Origin: Ornithinicoccus sp045032955
GTDB taxonomy: Bacteria; Actinomycetota; Actinomycetes; Actinomycetales; Dermatophilaceae
Assembly: GCF_045032955.1 (NCBI RefSeq)
Contig: NZ_JBJFZU010000002.1
Location: 248,001-312,000, forward strand
Reading direction: 5' to 3'
Length of the DNA stretch: 64,000 nucleotides
The notes below the pieces were generated by a model, which made no database searches, was not told where the DNA came from, and saw only the letters and a list, made by a program, of their open reading frames with translations. This document shows positions 1-8,238 of this stretch, piece by piece (position 1 is the stretch's first letter; every line of letters starts with the position of its first letter). Position numbers and translations under genes: made by a program.

Positions 1-1
1 C

Positions 2-1138
2 GTGGCGGTGCTCGCCGACGGGGCCGAGCGGGTGCGTGCCGCCGGCGCCGTCCCGGTCGTGGTGGGTCCGGCTTCCGGCGCGGCGATGTGGTGGGCCTCG
101 CCGACGGCCCAGAGCGCGGCCCGGGCGGTGCCCGCGCTGTCCTACCTCCAGCTGCGGGAACGGCTCTCGGCCGGGGCGGCGCGGGTGGTCGGCACCCTCG
201 CGCCCTGGCTGCGCACCAGCGACGTGGTCCTGGTCGGGCTGGCGCTGGCCAGGCTGGTGCCGGTGCTGGACCGGGCCGGCATCCCTGCGCGCCTGGTGCT
301 GCACGCGCCGCTGCTGCCGCACCCGGCAGGCACTTCGACCTGGGCGCACCCGGTCACTGCCCACCTGCCCCACCAGCTCGAGGACGCCCGCCAGCAGCTC
401 ATGTGGTGGCTGACCACCCAGCTGTCGGCGGCCGCGGCGCGGGCGCTGTCCCACGAGCTGGGGCTGGCTCCGGTGACGGCGCGGGACCGGCGACGCCCTG
501 AGCGGACCGCCTACCCACCCCTGATGAGCACCAGCCCGGTGCTGGACCCGGAGCCGGCGCCCGGCCCCGTGCAGACAGGCTTCTGGGGTGACCTGCACCC
601 GGTGCGGCAGCTGCCGGCGGTGCTGCACCGATGGCTCGACCGGCACCCCGGTGCGCTGCTGCTGACCCAGGGGAGCATGCCGCGCACCGCTCCGGAGCAG
701 CAGGTCGCCCGGCTGCTGGCGGCGGCCCGGGCCGTGGGCCGGCCGGCGTTGTTGCAGGTGAACGGTGCGACCGCGGGCCCGCGCCGGGGTGGTCTGGTGA
801 TCGGCGAGGTCGACCACCGGTCGCTGCTGGAGCGGGTCGACGCGATCCTGCACCACGGAGGTGCGGGGACCACCCACGTGGCGACCGCAGCCGGGGTGCC
901 CCAGCTGGTGGCGCCCGAGCTGGGCGACCAGTGGCACTGGGGACGCAGGGTGGAGGCGCTGGGGCTGGGCCGCTCCGTCGCCGCCCGGGCGGGGACGGCC
1001 CGGGTGGCCCGGCGGCTGGACGAGACGCTCGCTGCGGGACCACGGGCCGCCGCCTCGGCGGCGGCGGTCGCCGAGAGGTCGCGCGGTCAGGACGGTCTGC
1101 GCGTCGCGGTGGCCGAGGTGGAGGCGATGGACCGGTGA
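2..1138 (+). CDS. UGT-type glycosyltransferase, 5' partial
   Basis: Frame open from the window edge; about 378 residues are visible. The C-terminal nucleotide-sugar-binding half is clear: HHGGAGTT lies near visible residue 283 and is followed by VPQLVAPELGDQWHWG, the donor-binding signature of the GT1/MGT (UDP-glucosyltransferase-like) family. The usual N-terminal GHxxP start is absent and the frame begins around what would be residue 30-40, so the true start lies upstream of base 1; the GTG at base 2 is only the first in-frame start triplet. The stop overlaps the start of a second glycosyltransferase by 4 bases, so the two are co-translated, and the downstream genes make carotenoid. A role like CrtX, glycosylating a hydroxylated carotenoid, is inferred from context only. 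The acceptor is unknown. Confidence 0.85.
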   Translation: MAVLADGAERVRAAGAVPVVVGPASGAAMWWASPTAQSAARAVPALSYLQLRERLSAGAARVVGTLAPWLRTSDVVLVGLALARLVPVLDRAGIPARLVLHAPLLPHPAGTSTWAHPVTAHLPHQLEDARQQLMWWLTTQLSAAAARALSHELGLAPVTARDRRRPERTAYPPLMSTSPVLDPEPAPGPVQTGFWGDLHPVRQLPAVLHRWLDRHPGALLLTQGSMPRTAPEQQVARLLAAARAVGRPALLQVNGATAGPRRGGLVIGEVDHRSLLERVDAILHHGGAGTTHVATAAGVPQLVAPELGDQWHWGRRVEALGLGRSVAARAGTARVARRLDETLAAGPRAAASAAAVAERSRGQDGLRVAVAEVEAMDR

Positions 1139-2454
1139 GGGTGCTGGCGGTCAGCAGCCCCATCTACGCGCATACCGTCAACGCGGTCCCGTTCGTGGTG
1201 GGGCTCCAGCAGCGTGGGATCCAGGTGGACCGGGCGATGGCCACGCCCTTCGTCGGGACCGGCGGGTCGGTGCCGGGCGGACGCTGGGACACCGGACCGG
1301 TCGCGGACTTCGCCTCCTCACAGGGGGCGCTGCGCGAGGTGTCGCGCCGCTACGCCTGGCTGCTCGAGGACGCCGGCCGGCGGCTGCCCGCGATCCTCGA
1401 GCTGATCGAGAGCCTGCGCCCGGACGTGGTGCTCACCGACTCGCTGGGGTATGCCGCCGCGCTCGCGGCCGAGCGCCTCGACCTGCCGTGGGCCACCTTC
1501 GGTGACGGCCCGCTGCACTACCCGGACGAGTGGACACCCCCGTTCGGGGCGGGTCTGCCCTACCGCCGGGAGCGGCCCTGGGTGTGGCGCAACCAGGTGA
1601 TCCAGGCCGCCAGCCGCGGGCTGATCATGCGGACCGCGCAGCGCACCTACGCCGAGGTGCGGGCGGGGATCGGCCTGCCGCCATCCGCCACCCCGGTGCT
1701 CGAGGCGGCGCTGTCCCCTCACCTGCACCTGCACTGCGGGGCCCCGGAGCTGGAGTACCCGCGGCAGAGCGTGCCCCGGCACGTGCACTTCGTCGGGGCG
1801 CTGCGTCCGCCGGCACCCGGGAGCTGGCAACGTCCGGACTGGTGGGACGCGGTGGTCGGCACCGGCGGTGACGGGGAGACGGATGGCACCAACGGCACCG
1901 GGCTCGTGCTCGGCACCCAGGGCACCCTGCGGGCGGACCCCGCCGAGGTGCTCGCCCCCACCGCGGTCGCGCTGTCCCGGCTGAAGCTTCCCGGCATCCT
2001 CACCACCGGCGCGGGGGACCCGGCGCTGCTCGGAGGCCCGGGGCTGCTCGAGCGTCCCGAAGGCCCTGGACCGCAAGGACCCGGGCGGGTCGCGGTCGAG
2101 GCGTTCGTCCCCTACGAGGCGGTGCTGCCGCACACCTCCGTCTTCGTCACCAACGGCGGCTGGACCGGGGTGCTGCTGGCCCTGGCCCACGGGGTGCCGG
2201 TGGTGCAGGTGGGCCGCACCGAGGAGAAGGCGGACATCGGGCGCCGGGTGGAGTGGGCCGGTGCCGGGGTGCATCTTCCCTCTCCCGGACGGGGCACCGA
2301 CCCGCGCCCTCTGGTCCGTGCCCTGGACACCGTCTCCACCGACCCGGCCTACCGGCGGGCGGCCTCCGGGATCGCCGCCAGCCTCGCCGGACGGGACCCC
2401 GGCCGGGATGGTGCGGCCCTCATCGAGGCGTGCGCGTCGAGGGGCATCGGATAG
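1135..2454 (+). CDS. UGT-type glycosyltransferase
   Basis: A 439-residue protein starting at a GTG whose last two bases overlap the TGA of the previous glycosyltransferase. It has a two-domain GT-B layout. The N-terminus (VRVLAVSSPIYAHTVNAVPF) matches the first strand and loop of MGT-family enzymes. The C-terminal donor site near residue 340 reads VTNGGWTGVLLALAHGVP, with Asn in place of the usual His of the HGG motif. This substitution is seen in some family members but could also mean altered catalysis. A Gly/Thr-rich insertion sits around residues 243-255. It lies directly before the prenyl-diphosphate and carotenoid genes, so the two glycosyltransferases may act in sequence on a carotenoid or related terpenoid. 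Substrate is not shown by sequence. Confidence 0.82.
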   Translation: MRVLAVSSPIYAHTVNAVPFVVGLQQRGIQVDRAMATPFVGTGGSVPGGRWDTGPVADFASSQGALREVSRRYAWLLEDAGRRLPAILELIESLRPDVVLTDSLGYAAALAAERLDLPWATFGDGPLHYPDEWTPPFGAGLPYRRERPWVWRNQVIQAASRGLIMRTAQRTYAEVRAGIGLPPSATPVLEAALSPHLHLHCGAPELEYPRQSVPRHVHFVGALRPPAPGSWQRPDWWDAVVGTGGDGETDGTNGTGLVLGTQGTLRADPAEVLAPTAVALSRLKLPGILTTGAGDPALLGGPGLLERPEGPGPQGPGRVAVEAFVPYEAVLPHTSVFVTNGGWTGVLLALAHGVPVVQVGRTEEKADIGRRVEWAGAGVHLPSPGRGTDPRPLVRALDTVSTDPAYRRAASGIAASLAGRDPGRDGAALIEACASRGIG

Positions 2455-2489
2455 TGTCCAGGGGTGACCTCGGCAGGGATGAACGAACG

Positions 2490-4214
2490 TTGAACACGGA
2501 GACCGACAGGCAGCGCACCACCGTGCGTGCGAGCCCGGTGGACGAGGTCGTCCTGGTGGCCGAGGACGGCACCCCTGTCGGCGCCGCACCGAAGGCCACC
2601 GTGCACACCGCCACCACCCCTCTGCACCAGGCCTTCTCGCTGTACCTCTTCGACGAGCGGGGACGGGTGCTCATCACCCGGCGCGCGCTGAGCAAGCTCA
2701 CCTGGCCCGGGGTGTGGACGAACGCCTGCTGCGGGCACCCCCGTCCCGGTGAGGCCTGGGAGGACGCCCTGCGCCGTCGGCTCGACGAGGAGCTGGGACT
2801 CGACGTCACCGACCTGGAGATGGTGCTCCCCGACTTCCGCTACCGTGCCGTCGACGCCAGTGGCGTGGTCGAGCACGAGTTGTGCCCCGTCTACGTCGGG
2901 CGTACCACCGGTGAGCTCCGCACGGACCCCGACGAGGTCAGCCAGCACGCCTGGGTCACCTGGTCGGACCTGGTCACCGCGGTGCGGGCGACCCCGGAGG
3001 TCTACAGCCCGTGGGCCGCGCTGCAGGTCCCCCGGCTGGACGCCGAACGATGCCGGCTGCCGGTGGCGTCCGTGGGCGGGTCGGCCGGACCCATCGGCGA
3101 CACGGCGACGGCCACCGGGGACGCGGGACCCACCGGGACCACCGGTGTCCAGCGGACCCTGACCGCCGTCCAGGACCTGCTGCGCGCCGAGCTGGGGCGC
3201 CTCGCCCGGACCTGGTCGGAGCTGGCACCCGAGGGGGAGGTGGACCTGCTCCGGGACGAGCCCGGAGACCTGCCGGGATGGCTGCGCACCCTGCTGGAGG
3301 GCGGTGGCAAGCGGCTGCGCCCGCAGATGTGCCACTGGGGCTTCGTCGCCGCCGGCGGCCGGCCGGGGACCCGCCGCCACGACGACGTGGTCCGCGCCGC
3401 CGCGGCCCTGGAGACGCTGCACCTCTTCGCCCTGGTGCACGACGACGTGATGGACCAGTCCGGTGAACGACGCGGCCACCCTGCCGTGCACGTGGTGGCG
3501 GGCGATGCGCACCGGTCCGGGCAGGGCCACGGCGACCCGCTGCGGTTCGGCGAGAACATCGCCATCCTGCTCGGCGACCTGGCCCACAGCGAGGCGGACC
3601 GGCTGGTGCACACCCTGCCGGCGGTGATGCGGGACTACTGGTTCGAGCTCAACCTCGAGCTGATCGTCGGCCAACGGGCCGACCTCACCGGGGCGGCCGC
3701 CCGGCGCACCGACCTGGCGCACGCCGAGTCGGTGGCGGCGCTGAAGTCCGGGTCCTACACCATCGAGCGGCCGCTGCAGCTGGGCGCGCTGGCCGCGCAC
3801 GCCGACCCCGACCAGCGCGCCGCACTCGCCCGCTACGGCTGGCACCTGGGCCGGGCCTTCGCCTGGCGGGACGACGTGCTCGGTGTCTGGGGCGACCACA
3901 CCACCACCGGCAAGCCCTCCGGCGACGACCTGCGTGAGGGCAAGACCACCCTGATCTGGGTGCTCGGCGCGCAGCGGCTCACCGGCGAGGCCGCCGAGGC
4001 CATGCACCGGGTCGGCACCGCGCAGGCGCGGCTCGAGGACGTGGGGCTGCTCCAGCACGCGCTGGACGAGGCCGGGGTGCGTCAGGAGATCGAGGACCGG
4101 ATCGCCGCCGAGATCGAGGAGGCCGAGACCGCCCTGGTCGGGGCTCCGCTCACCACCGAGGGCGTCGCCGGGCTGCTCGCCGTCGCCCGTGCCGTCGCCT
4201 GGAGGACCTCATGA
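2490..4214 (+). CDS. Fused isopentenyl-diphosphate isomerase / polyprenyl (GGPP) synthase
   Basis: One uninterrupted frame encodes two enzymes of isoprenoid supply. Residues about 17-190 are a type I IPP isomerase (Nudix fold): NACCGHP with the catalytic Cys near residue 81, the Nudix-like REL/EEL helix, and EHELCPVY with the catalytic Glu. A low-complexity Gly/Thr/Ala linker of about 30 residues follows. Residues about 220-574 are an all-alpha trans-prenyltransferase: GGGKRLRP, first Asp-rich motif DDVMD near 318, second DDVLGVWGD near 461, then GKPSGDDLREGKTT. The fusion would isomerise IPP to DMAPP and condense them to GGPP for CrtB. TTG at 2490 is chosen because it lies just before the conserved isomerase start; an in-frame GTG at 2454 overlapping the preceding TAG is an alternative. 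The 3' end overlaps crtI (ATGA). Confidence 0.88.
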   Translation: MNTETDRQRTTVRASPVDEVVLVAEDGTPVGAAPKATVHTATTPLHQAFSLYLFDERGRVLITRRALSKLTWPGVWTNACCGHPRPGEAWEDALRRRLDEELGLDVTDLEMVLPDFRYRAVDASGVVEHELCPVYVGRTTGELRTDPDEVSQHAWVTWSDLVTAVRATPEVYSPWAALQVPRLDAERCRLPVASVGGSAGPIGDTATATGDAGPTGTTGVQRTLTAVQDLLRAELGRLARTWSELAPEGEVDLLRDEPGDLPGWLRTLLEGGGKRLRPQMCHWGFVAAGGRPGTRRHDDVVRAAAALETLHLFALVHDDVMDQSGERRGHPAVHVVAGDAHRSGQGHGDPLRFGENIAILLGDLAHSEADRLVHTLPAVMRDYWFELNLELIVGQRADLTGAAARRTDLAHAESVAALKSGSYTIERPLQLGALAAHADPDQRAALARYGWHLGRAFAWRDDVLGVWGDHTTTGKPSGDDLREGKTTLIWVLGAQRLTGEAAEAMHRVGTAQARLEDVGLLQHALDEAGVRQEIEDRIAAEIEEAETALVGAPLTTEGVAGLLAVARAVAWRTS

Positions 4215-5695
4215 GCCATGTCGTCGTGATCGGGGCCGGCCTCGCCGGCCTGGCCGCTGCCTGCCACCTGGTGGGTGACGGCCACCGGGTCACCGTGCTG
4301 GAGCGGGAGGACGTCCCTGGTGGGCGGGCCGGCCGACTGGAGCGGGGCGGGTTCACCTTCGACACCGGCCCGACCGTGCTGACCATGCCCGACCTCATCG
4401 ACCGCCCGCTGCGGGCGGCGGGCTCCAGCCTCGCCGAGCGCCTGGACCTGCAGCTGCTGGACCCCGCCTACCGCGCCTTCTACGCCGACGGCTCGACCCT
4501 GGAGGTCCGGCACGGCCACGAGGCGATGCGGGCCGAGATCCACCGCGAGTGCGGCAGCCTGGACGCGGCCGCCTTCGACGAGTTCGTGGTCTGGCTGCGC
4601 AAGCTCTACCTGGCCGAGATGCCGAACTTCATCGACCGCAACTTCGACCGTCCCACCGACCTGCTGGCCCGCCCGCGGGCCGCCGCCCAGCTGCTCGCGA
4701 TGGGCGGCTTCACCAGGCTCGGCCCGATGATCCGGCGCCGCTTCCAGGACGACCGGCTGCACCGTCTCTTCTCGTTCCAGGCGATGTATGCCGGGCTCGC
4801 GCCGGACGACGCGCTGTCCATCTACGCGGTCATCACCTACATGGACTCCATCGAGGGCGTCTACTTCCCGAAGGGCGGGATGCGCGCGGTGCCGGAGGCG
4901 CTGGCCGGTGCCGCCACCGACGCGGGCGCCGAGATCCGCTACGGCAGCACCGTCACCGAGCTGCTGCGCGACTCCGCCGGGCGGGTGCGGGGGGTGGCCA
5001 CCGAGGACGAGCAGATCGCCGCCGACGCCGTGGTCTGCACCATCGACCTGCCGACGGCATACCGCTGGCTGCTGCCGGACGTGCGCGCCCCGCGGGCCGT
5101 GCGCGGGATCGGTGGACGCCTCGGCGGCGACTACTCCCCCTCGGCCGTGGTGTGGCACGTCGGGGTCCGTGGGGTCCCGGAGGGCAAGGCGCACCACAAC
5201 ATCCACTTCGGCCAGGAGTGGTCCGGCGCGTTCACCGACCTGATGAAGAAGGGCACCCTGATGGGCGACCCGTCCCGGCTGGTCACCGTGCACTCCCTCG
5301 ATGACGAGGAGGCGGCGCCGGAGGGCTCCAGCACCCTCTACGTCCTGGAGCCGGTGCCCAACCTGGACGTCGGCACCATCGACTGGGAGCAGCAGCGGGA
5401 ACCGATGCGGGAACGGCTGCTGGCATTCCTGGAGGAGGCGGGCTATCCGACCGACGTGGTCGTCGACGAGCTCGTCACCCCGCTGGACTGGGAGCGGCAG
5501 GGGATGGCCGCGGGCACCCCCTTCGCGCTGGCGCACACCTTCGCGCAGACCGGTCCGTTCCGGCCCGGCAACGTGGACCGGCGGGTGCCGGGCCTGGTCT
5601 TCGCCGGCTCGGGCACGGTCCCGGGCGTCGGCGTGCCGATGGTCCTGCCGTCGGGGAGGCTGGCGGCGCTGCGGGTGCGGGAGCTGCTGGGGTGA
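4211..5695 (+). CDS. crtI: Phytoene desaturase CrtI
   Basis: A 494-residue FAD-dependent desaturase that converts phytoene to lycopene in successive dehydrogenations. The N-terminal Rossmann motif GAGLAGLAAA is at residues 8-17, followed by the GGRAGR segment and FDTGPTVLTMP, characteristic of bacterial CrtI. The C-terminal FAD contact LVFAGSGTVPGVGVPMVL near residue 465 is intact, as is the typical length. Its ATG overlaps the stop of the isomerase/synthase fusion and its own stop overlaps the GTG of crtB, so it sits in the middle of a translationally coupled carotenoid operon. Confidence 0.95.
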   Translation: MSHVVVIGAGLAGLAAACHLVGDGHRVTVLEREDVPGGRAGRLERGGFTFDTGPTVLTMPDLIDRPLRAAGSSLAERLDLQLLDPAYRAFYADGSTLEVRHGHEAMRAEIHRECGSLDAAAFDEFVVWLRKLYLAEMPNFIDRNFDRPTDLLARPRAAAQLLAMGGFTRLGPMIRRRFQDDRLHRLFSFQAMYAGLAPDDALSIYAVITYMDSIEGVYFPKGGMRAVPEALAGAATDAGAEIRYGSTVTELLRDSAGRVRGVATEDEQIAADAVVCTIDLPTAYRWLLPDVRAPRAVRGIGGRLGGDYSPSAVVWHVGVRGVPEGKAHHNIHFGQEWSGAFTDLMKKGTLMGDPSRLVTVHSLDDEEAAPEGSSTLYVLEPVPNLDVGTIDWEQQREPMRERLLAFLEEAGYPTDVVVDELVTPLDWERQGMAAGTPFALAHTFAQTGPFRPGNVDRRVPGLVFAGSGTVPGVGVPMVLPSGRLAALRVRELLG

Positions 5696-6618
5696 GCGGC
5701 CCGCCCACCGCCGACCCGCTGCTGGTGGAGGGGTACCGCCGGTGCGCCGAGCTGACCCGTCGGCACGGCACCACCTACTACTGGGGGGCCCGGCTGCTGC
5801 CGGTCTCGCAGCGGGTCGACGTCTACGCCGTGTACGCCCTGTGCCGGCTCGCCGACGACATCGTCGACGAGCCGGACACGGTGGACCTGGCGGTGCCCTC
5901 GCACCCTGACCCCGCCGTCCGGCTGCGCCTCTTCGAGGACTCCTTCACCGAGGCGCTGGCCGCGGGCGGGTCGGCGGAGCCGGTGATGGCCGCGGTCGTG
6001 GACAGCCTGGCCCGCCGGGGCACCGACCTGGAGTGCTTCGACCGGTTCTTCCGGGCGATGGAGCTGGACCTGACCCGGGAGACGTGGCAGAGCTGGGAGG
6101 AGCTGCGGGACGGCTACATGGAGGGCTCGGCGGCGGTGATCGGGGAGATGATGCTGCCGGTGCTGGAGCCGCACACCCCGCTGGCCCAGGGGCCTGCCCG
6201 CTCGCTCGGGCTGGCCTTCCAGCTGACCAACTTCCTGCGCGACGTCGGTGAGGACCTGGACCGGGGCCGGGTCTACCTGCCGCAGGAGGACCTGGCCCGG
6301 CACGGCGCGGACCCGGCCCTGCGCACGGTCACGCCGCAGTGGCGGGCGATGATGGCCGAGCAGATCGAGCGCAACCGGGGCCTCTACCGGGACGCGGCCC
6401 GCGGGGTGGCGATGCTGCCCCGGCCCGGCGCGCGGTGCGTGGCGACAGCTCTGCGGATGTACTCGCTGATCCTGCGCCTGATCGAGGAGGCGGACTACGA
6501 CGTCTTCGCCGGGCGGGTGCGGGTGCCGGGGCCGACCAAGGTCGCGATCCTGGCCGACGTGCTGGCCCGCGGCCCCAGCCGGCGGCTGACGCCGGTGCCT
6601 GCGGGTGGCCGGCGATGA
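5692..6618 (+). CDS. crtB: Phytoene synthase CrtB
   Basis: A 308-residue squalene/phytoene synthase that condenses two GGPP to phytoene. It starts at a GTG overlapping the crtI stop. The two Mg-binding Asp-rich motifs are present: YALCRLADDIVDEPD near residue 50, and LTNFLRDVGEDLDRGRVYLP near residue 180, the latter being the family signature. The start TYYWGARLLP is also typical. The stop overlaps the ATG of the next small membrane protein gene. Confidence 0.95.
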   Translation: MSGPPTADPLLVEGYRRCAELTRRHGTTYYWGARLLPVSQRVDVYAVYALCRLADDIVDEPDTVDLAVPSHPDPAVRLRLFEDSFTEALAAGGSAEPVMAAVVDSLARRGTDLECFDRFFRAMELDLTRETWQSWEELRDGYMEGSAAVIGEMMLPVLEPHTPLAQGPARSLGLAFQLTNFLRDVGEDLDRGRVYLPQEDLARHGADPALRTVTPQWRAMMAEQIERNRGLYRDAARGVAMLPRPGARCVATALRMYSLILRLIEEADYDVFAGRVRVPGPTKVAILADVLARGPSRRLTPVPAGGRR

Positions 6619-7010
6619 GCCGGATGACGCTGCCGCACCCGCACCTGATCGCGCTGCGGCTCGCGGCGACGCTGCTGCTCAGCTGCGTCATCGGCCAGGC
6701 AGGGTGGGCCGCGGCCTGGCTCGGCGGGGAGGGGCGGTACGCCGCCTTCCACGAGGTCGGTGCCTGGACCACCCTCGTCGTCGCGCTCGGTACCGCCGGC
6801 CTGTATGCCGTGCTGCACCGCTCCGCCGGTGCGGTGAACCTGTGGCTGGCGGTCGGTCTGGCCGCGGTGGTCACCGCCCAGGTCGTCCTCGGCTCCACCG
6901 GGCAGCGGGCGCTGCACATCTTCGTGGGGGTGCTGGTGGCGATGCTGGCGACCGCGCTGACCTCGTGGACGTACCGGCACGAGCTGCCGGACGCCCCGGT
7001 CAGCCGCTGA
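6615..7010 (+). CDS. Small integral membrane protein in carotenoid operon
   Basis: A 131-residue protein whose ATG overlaps the crtB stop (ATGA). About four hydrophobic segments can be seen (LRLAATLLLSCVIGQAGWAAA, TLVVALGTAGLYAVL, LWLAVGLAAVVTAQVVL, LHIFVGVLVAMLATALT), separated by short loops with an HEVGAWTT and an HxF segment. The arrangement recalls heme-A-synthase or DUF2231-like four-helix membrane proteins, but I do not recognise the family. It is not CrtV, the product that follows crtB in Streptomyces. Its last 11 bases overlap, tail to tail, the end of the P450 gene on the other strand. Function unknown; a role in placing or processing the carotenoid is a guess from position. Confidence 0.75.
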   Translation: MSRMTLPHPHLIALRLAATLLLSCVIGQAGWAAAWLGGEGRYAAFHEVGAWTTLVVALGTAGLYAVLHRSAGAVNLWLAVGLAAVVTAQVVLGSTGQRALHIFVGVLVAMLATALTSWTYRHELPDAPVSR

Positions 7011-8238
7011 GCCGCAGCCGCATCCCGCGCAGCGTGTAGCCCTCGATCAGGTCGTCCCAGCCGAGGTCCGGCTCCCGGACCAGCTCCGGACGCAGCGCGA
7101 GCAGCCGGTGCAGCAGCACGTCGGACTCCAGCATCGCCAGCGGCTGACCCGGGCACTTGTGCTCCCCGTCCCCGAAGGACAGGCCGGCCGGGTTGACGCC
7201 CGCGGGCAACGGCCGGCCCGGGCGCAGCGCCAGCGGGTCCTCGCCCACCGCCTCCGGGTCGGCGTTGGCTGACCGGACACAGACGTCGACGAGCTCGCCG
7301 GGCGCCACCGGGCAACCGCCGCGGACGGGCGTACCGGAAGGGTCGGGACCGTCGTCCAGGTCCACCTCGACCTGCGCCCGCCGGTAGAGGTGGCCCACCA
7401 CCGGCTCGAGGCGGATGATCTCGTGCAGGACCGCCAGCCGCTCGTCCTGCGAGCCCGACCGGTAGCGGTCCGCCAGCTCCGGGTCACCGAGCAGGTGCCA
7501 TGCGGCCATCACGATGAACTCGCGGGTGGTCACCATCCCGGCGGTGCCGTAGGTGACGCACTCGACGAGGATGTCGGTGCCGCGGTAGCCCTCCTGCAGC
7601 AGGTGGCTGATGATGTCCTGGCGGGGCTCGCGGCGCCGGGACCGGACGGCCGGCCGCACGTCGGACCACCAGAAGCGCAGCACCGGCACCAGCCCGTTGA
7701 CGGCCGCCCGGGCCCACTGCCGGGGGGTGCGCCCGAGGTCCTCCCGGGTGATGTCCAGCGGCGGCTGGTTGAAGAAGCTGACCAGCCGGCGCGCCATCCG
7801 GGGCACCGACGACTCGGTCAGCCCGACCACCTCCGCGGTCACCTCGACGGTGTAGAGCAGCGCCAGGTCGTCCAGGGTGGTGCCCCCCTCGGTCCGGGCC
7901 TGCGCGAGCAGCCGGTCGGCGCACTCCTGCATCGAGGCCAGGTAGCGGCGCTGCACGACCGTCGGGGCGAGGAAGCGGGCCACCTTGCGGCGCTGCTCGT
8001 CGTGCACCGGGCCGTCCGAGACCAGGATCGGGTGCAGCTTCAGCCGGCGCGGGATCTTCTCGGCGGTGAACCCGGCCTGGGTGGTGGCGTGCCGGGCCCG
8101 CAGCAGCCGCCGGGCCTGGGCCAGCCCCCGCACCCGCCAGATCGTGCTCACCCCCGGGCGGTCGCCCGGGTCCTGCCGCTCGAGCCGTGGTGCGTCGCGC
8201 TCCCCCGGCCGGACGGCACGCCGGGAGGACGCCGTCAC
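7000..8238 (-). CDS. Cytochrome P450 (candidate carotenoid ring hydroxylase)
   Basis: A 412-residue class I bacterial P450. The I-helix oxygen motif is AGMVTT, the K-helix ExxR is EIIRLEP, and the heme loop is FGDGEHKCPG with the axial Cys near residue 362. The GTG start is chosen because it overlaps the TGA of crtU (GTGA); the frame stays open upstream, but only as the shadow of crtU. Co-translation with the crtU homologue suggests action on the end rings, for example to give hydroxy-isorenieratene as in Brevibacterium, which would supply the OH groups that the upstream glycosyltransferases need. No ferredoxin or reductase gene is nearby. P450 identity is secure; substrate is inference. Confidence 0.9.
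   Translation of the reverse strand: MTASSRRAVRPGERDAPRLERQDPGDRPGVSTIWRVRGLAQARRLLRARHATTQAGFTAEKIPRRLKLHPILVSDGPVHDEQRRKVARFLAPTVVQRRYLASMQECADRLLAQARTEGGTTLDDLALLYTVEVTAEVVGLTESSVPRMARRLVSFFNQPPLDITREDLGRTPRQWARAAVNGLVPVLRFWWSDVRPAVRSRRREPRQDIISHLLQEGYRGTDILVECVTYGTAGMVTTREFIVMAAWHLLGDPELADRYRSGSQDERLAVLHEIIRLEPVVGHLYRRAQVEVDLDDGPDPSGTPVRGGCPVAPGELVDVCVRSANADPEAVGEDPLALRPGRPLPAGVNPAGLSFGDGEHKCPGQPLAMLESDVLLHRLLALRPELVREPDLGWDDLIEGYTLRGMRLRLSG

Noticed and set aside
2479..2493. Tiny upstream frame MNER ending at the TTG start of the isomerase fusion
   Set aside because: Four codons are too short to separate from chance, and the start of the fusion itself is uncertain.
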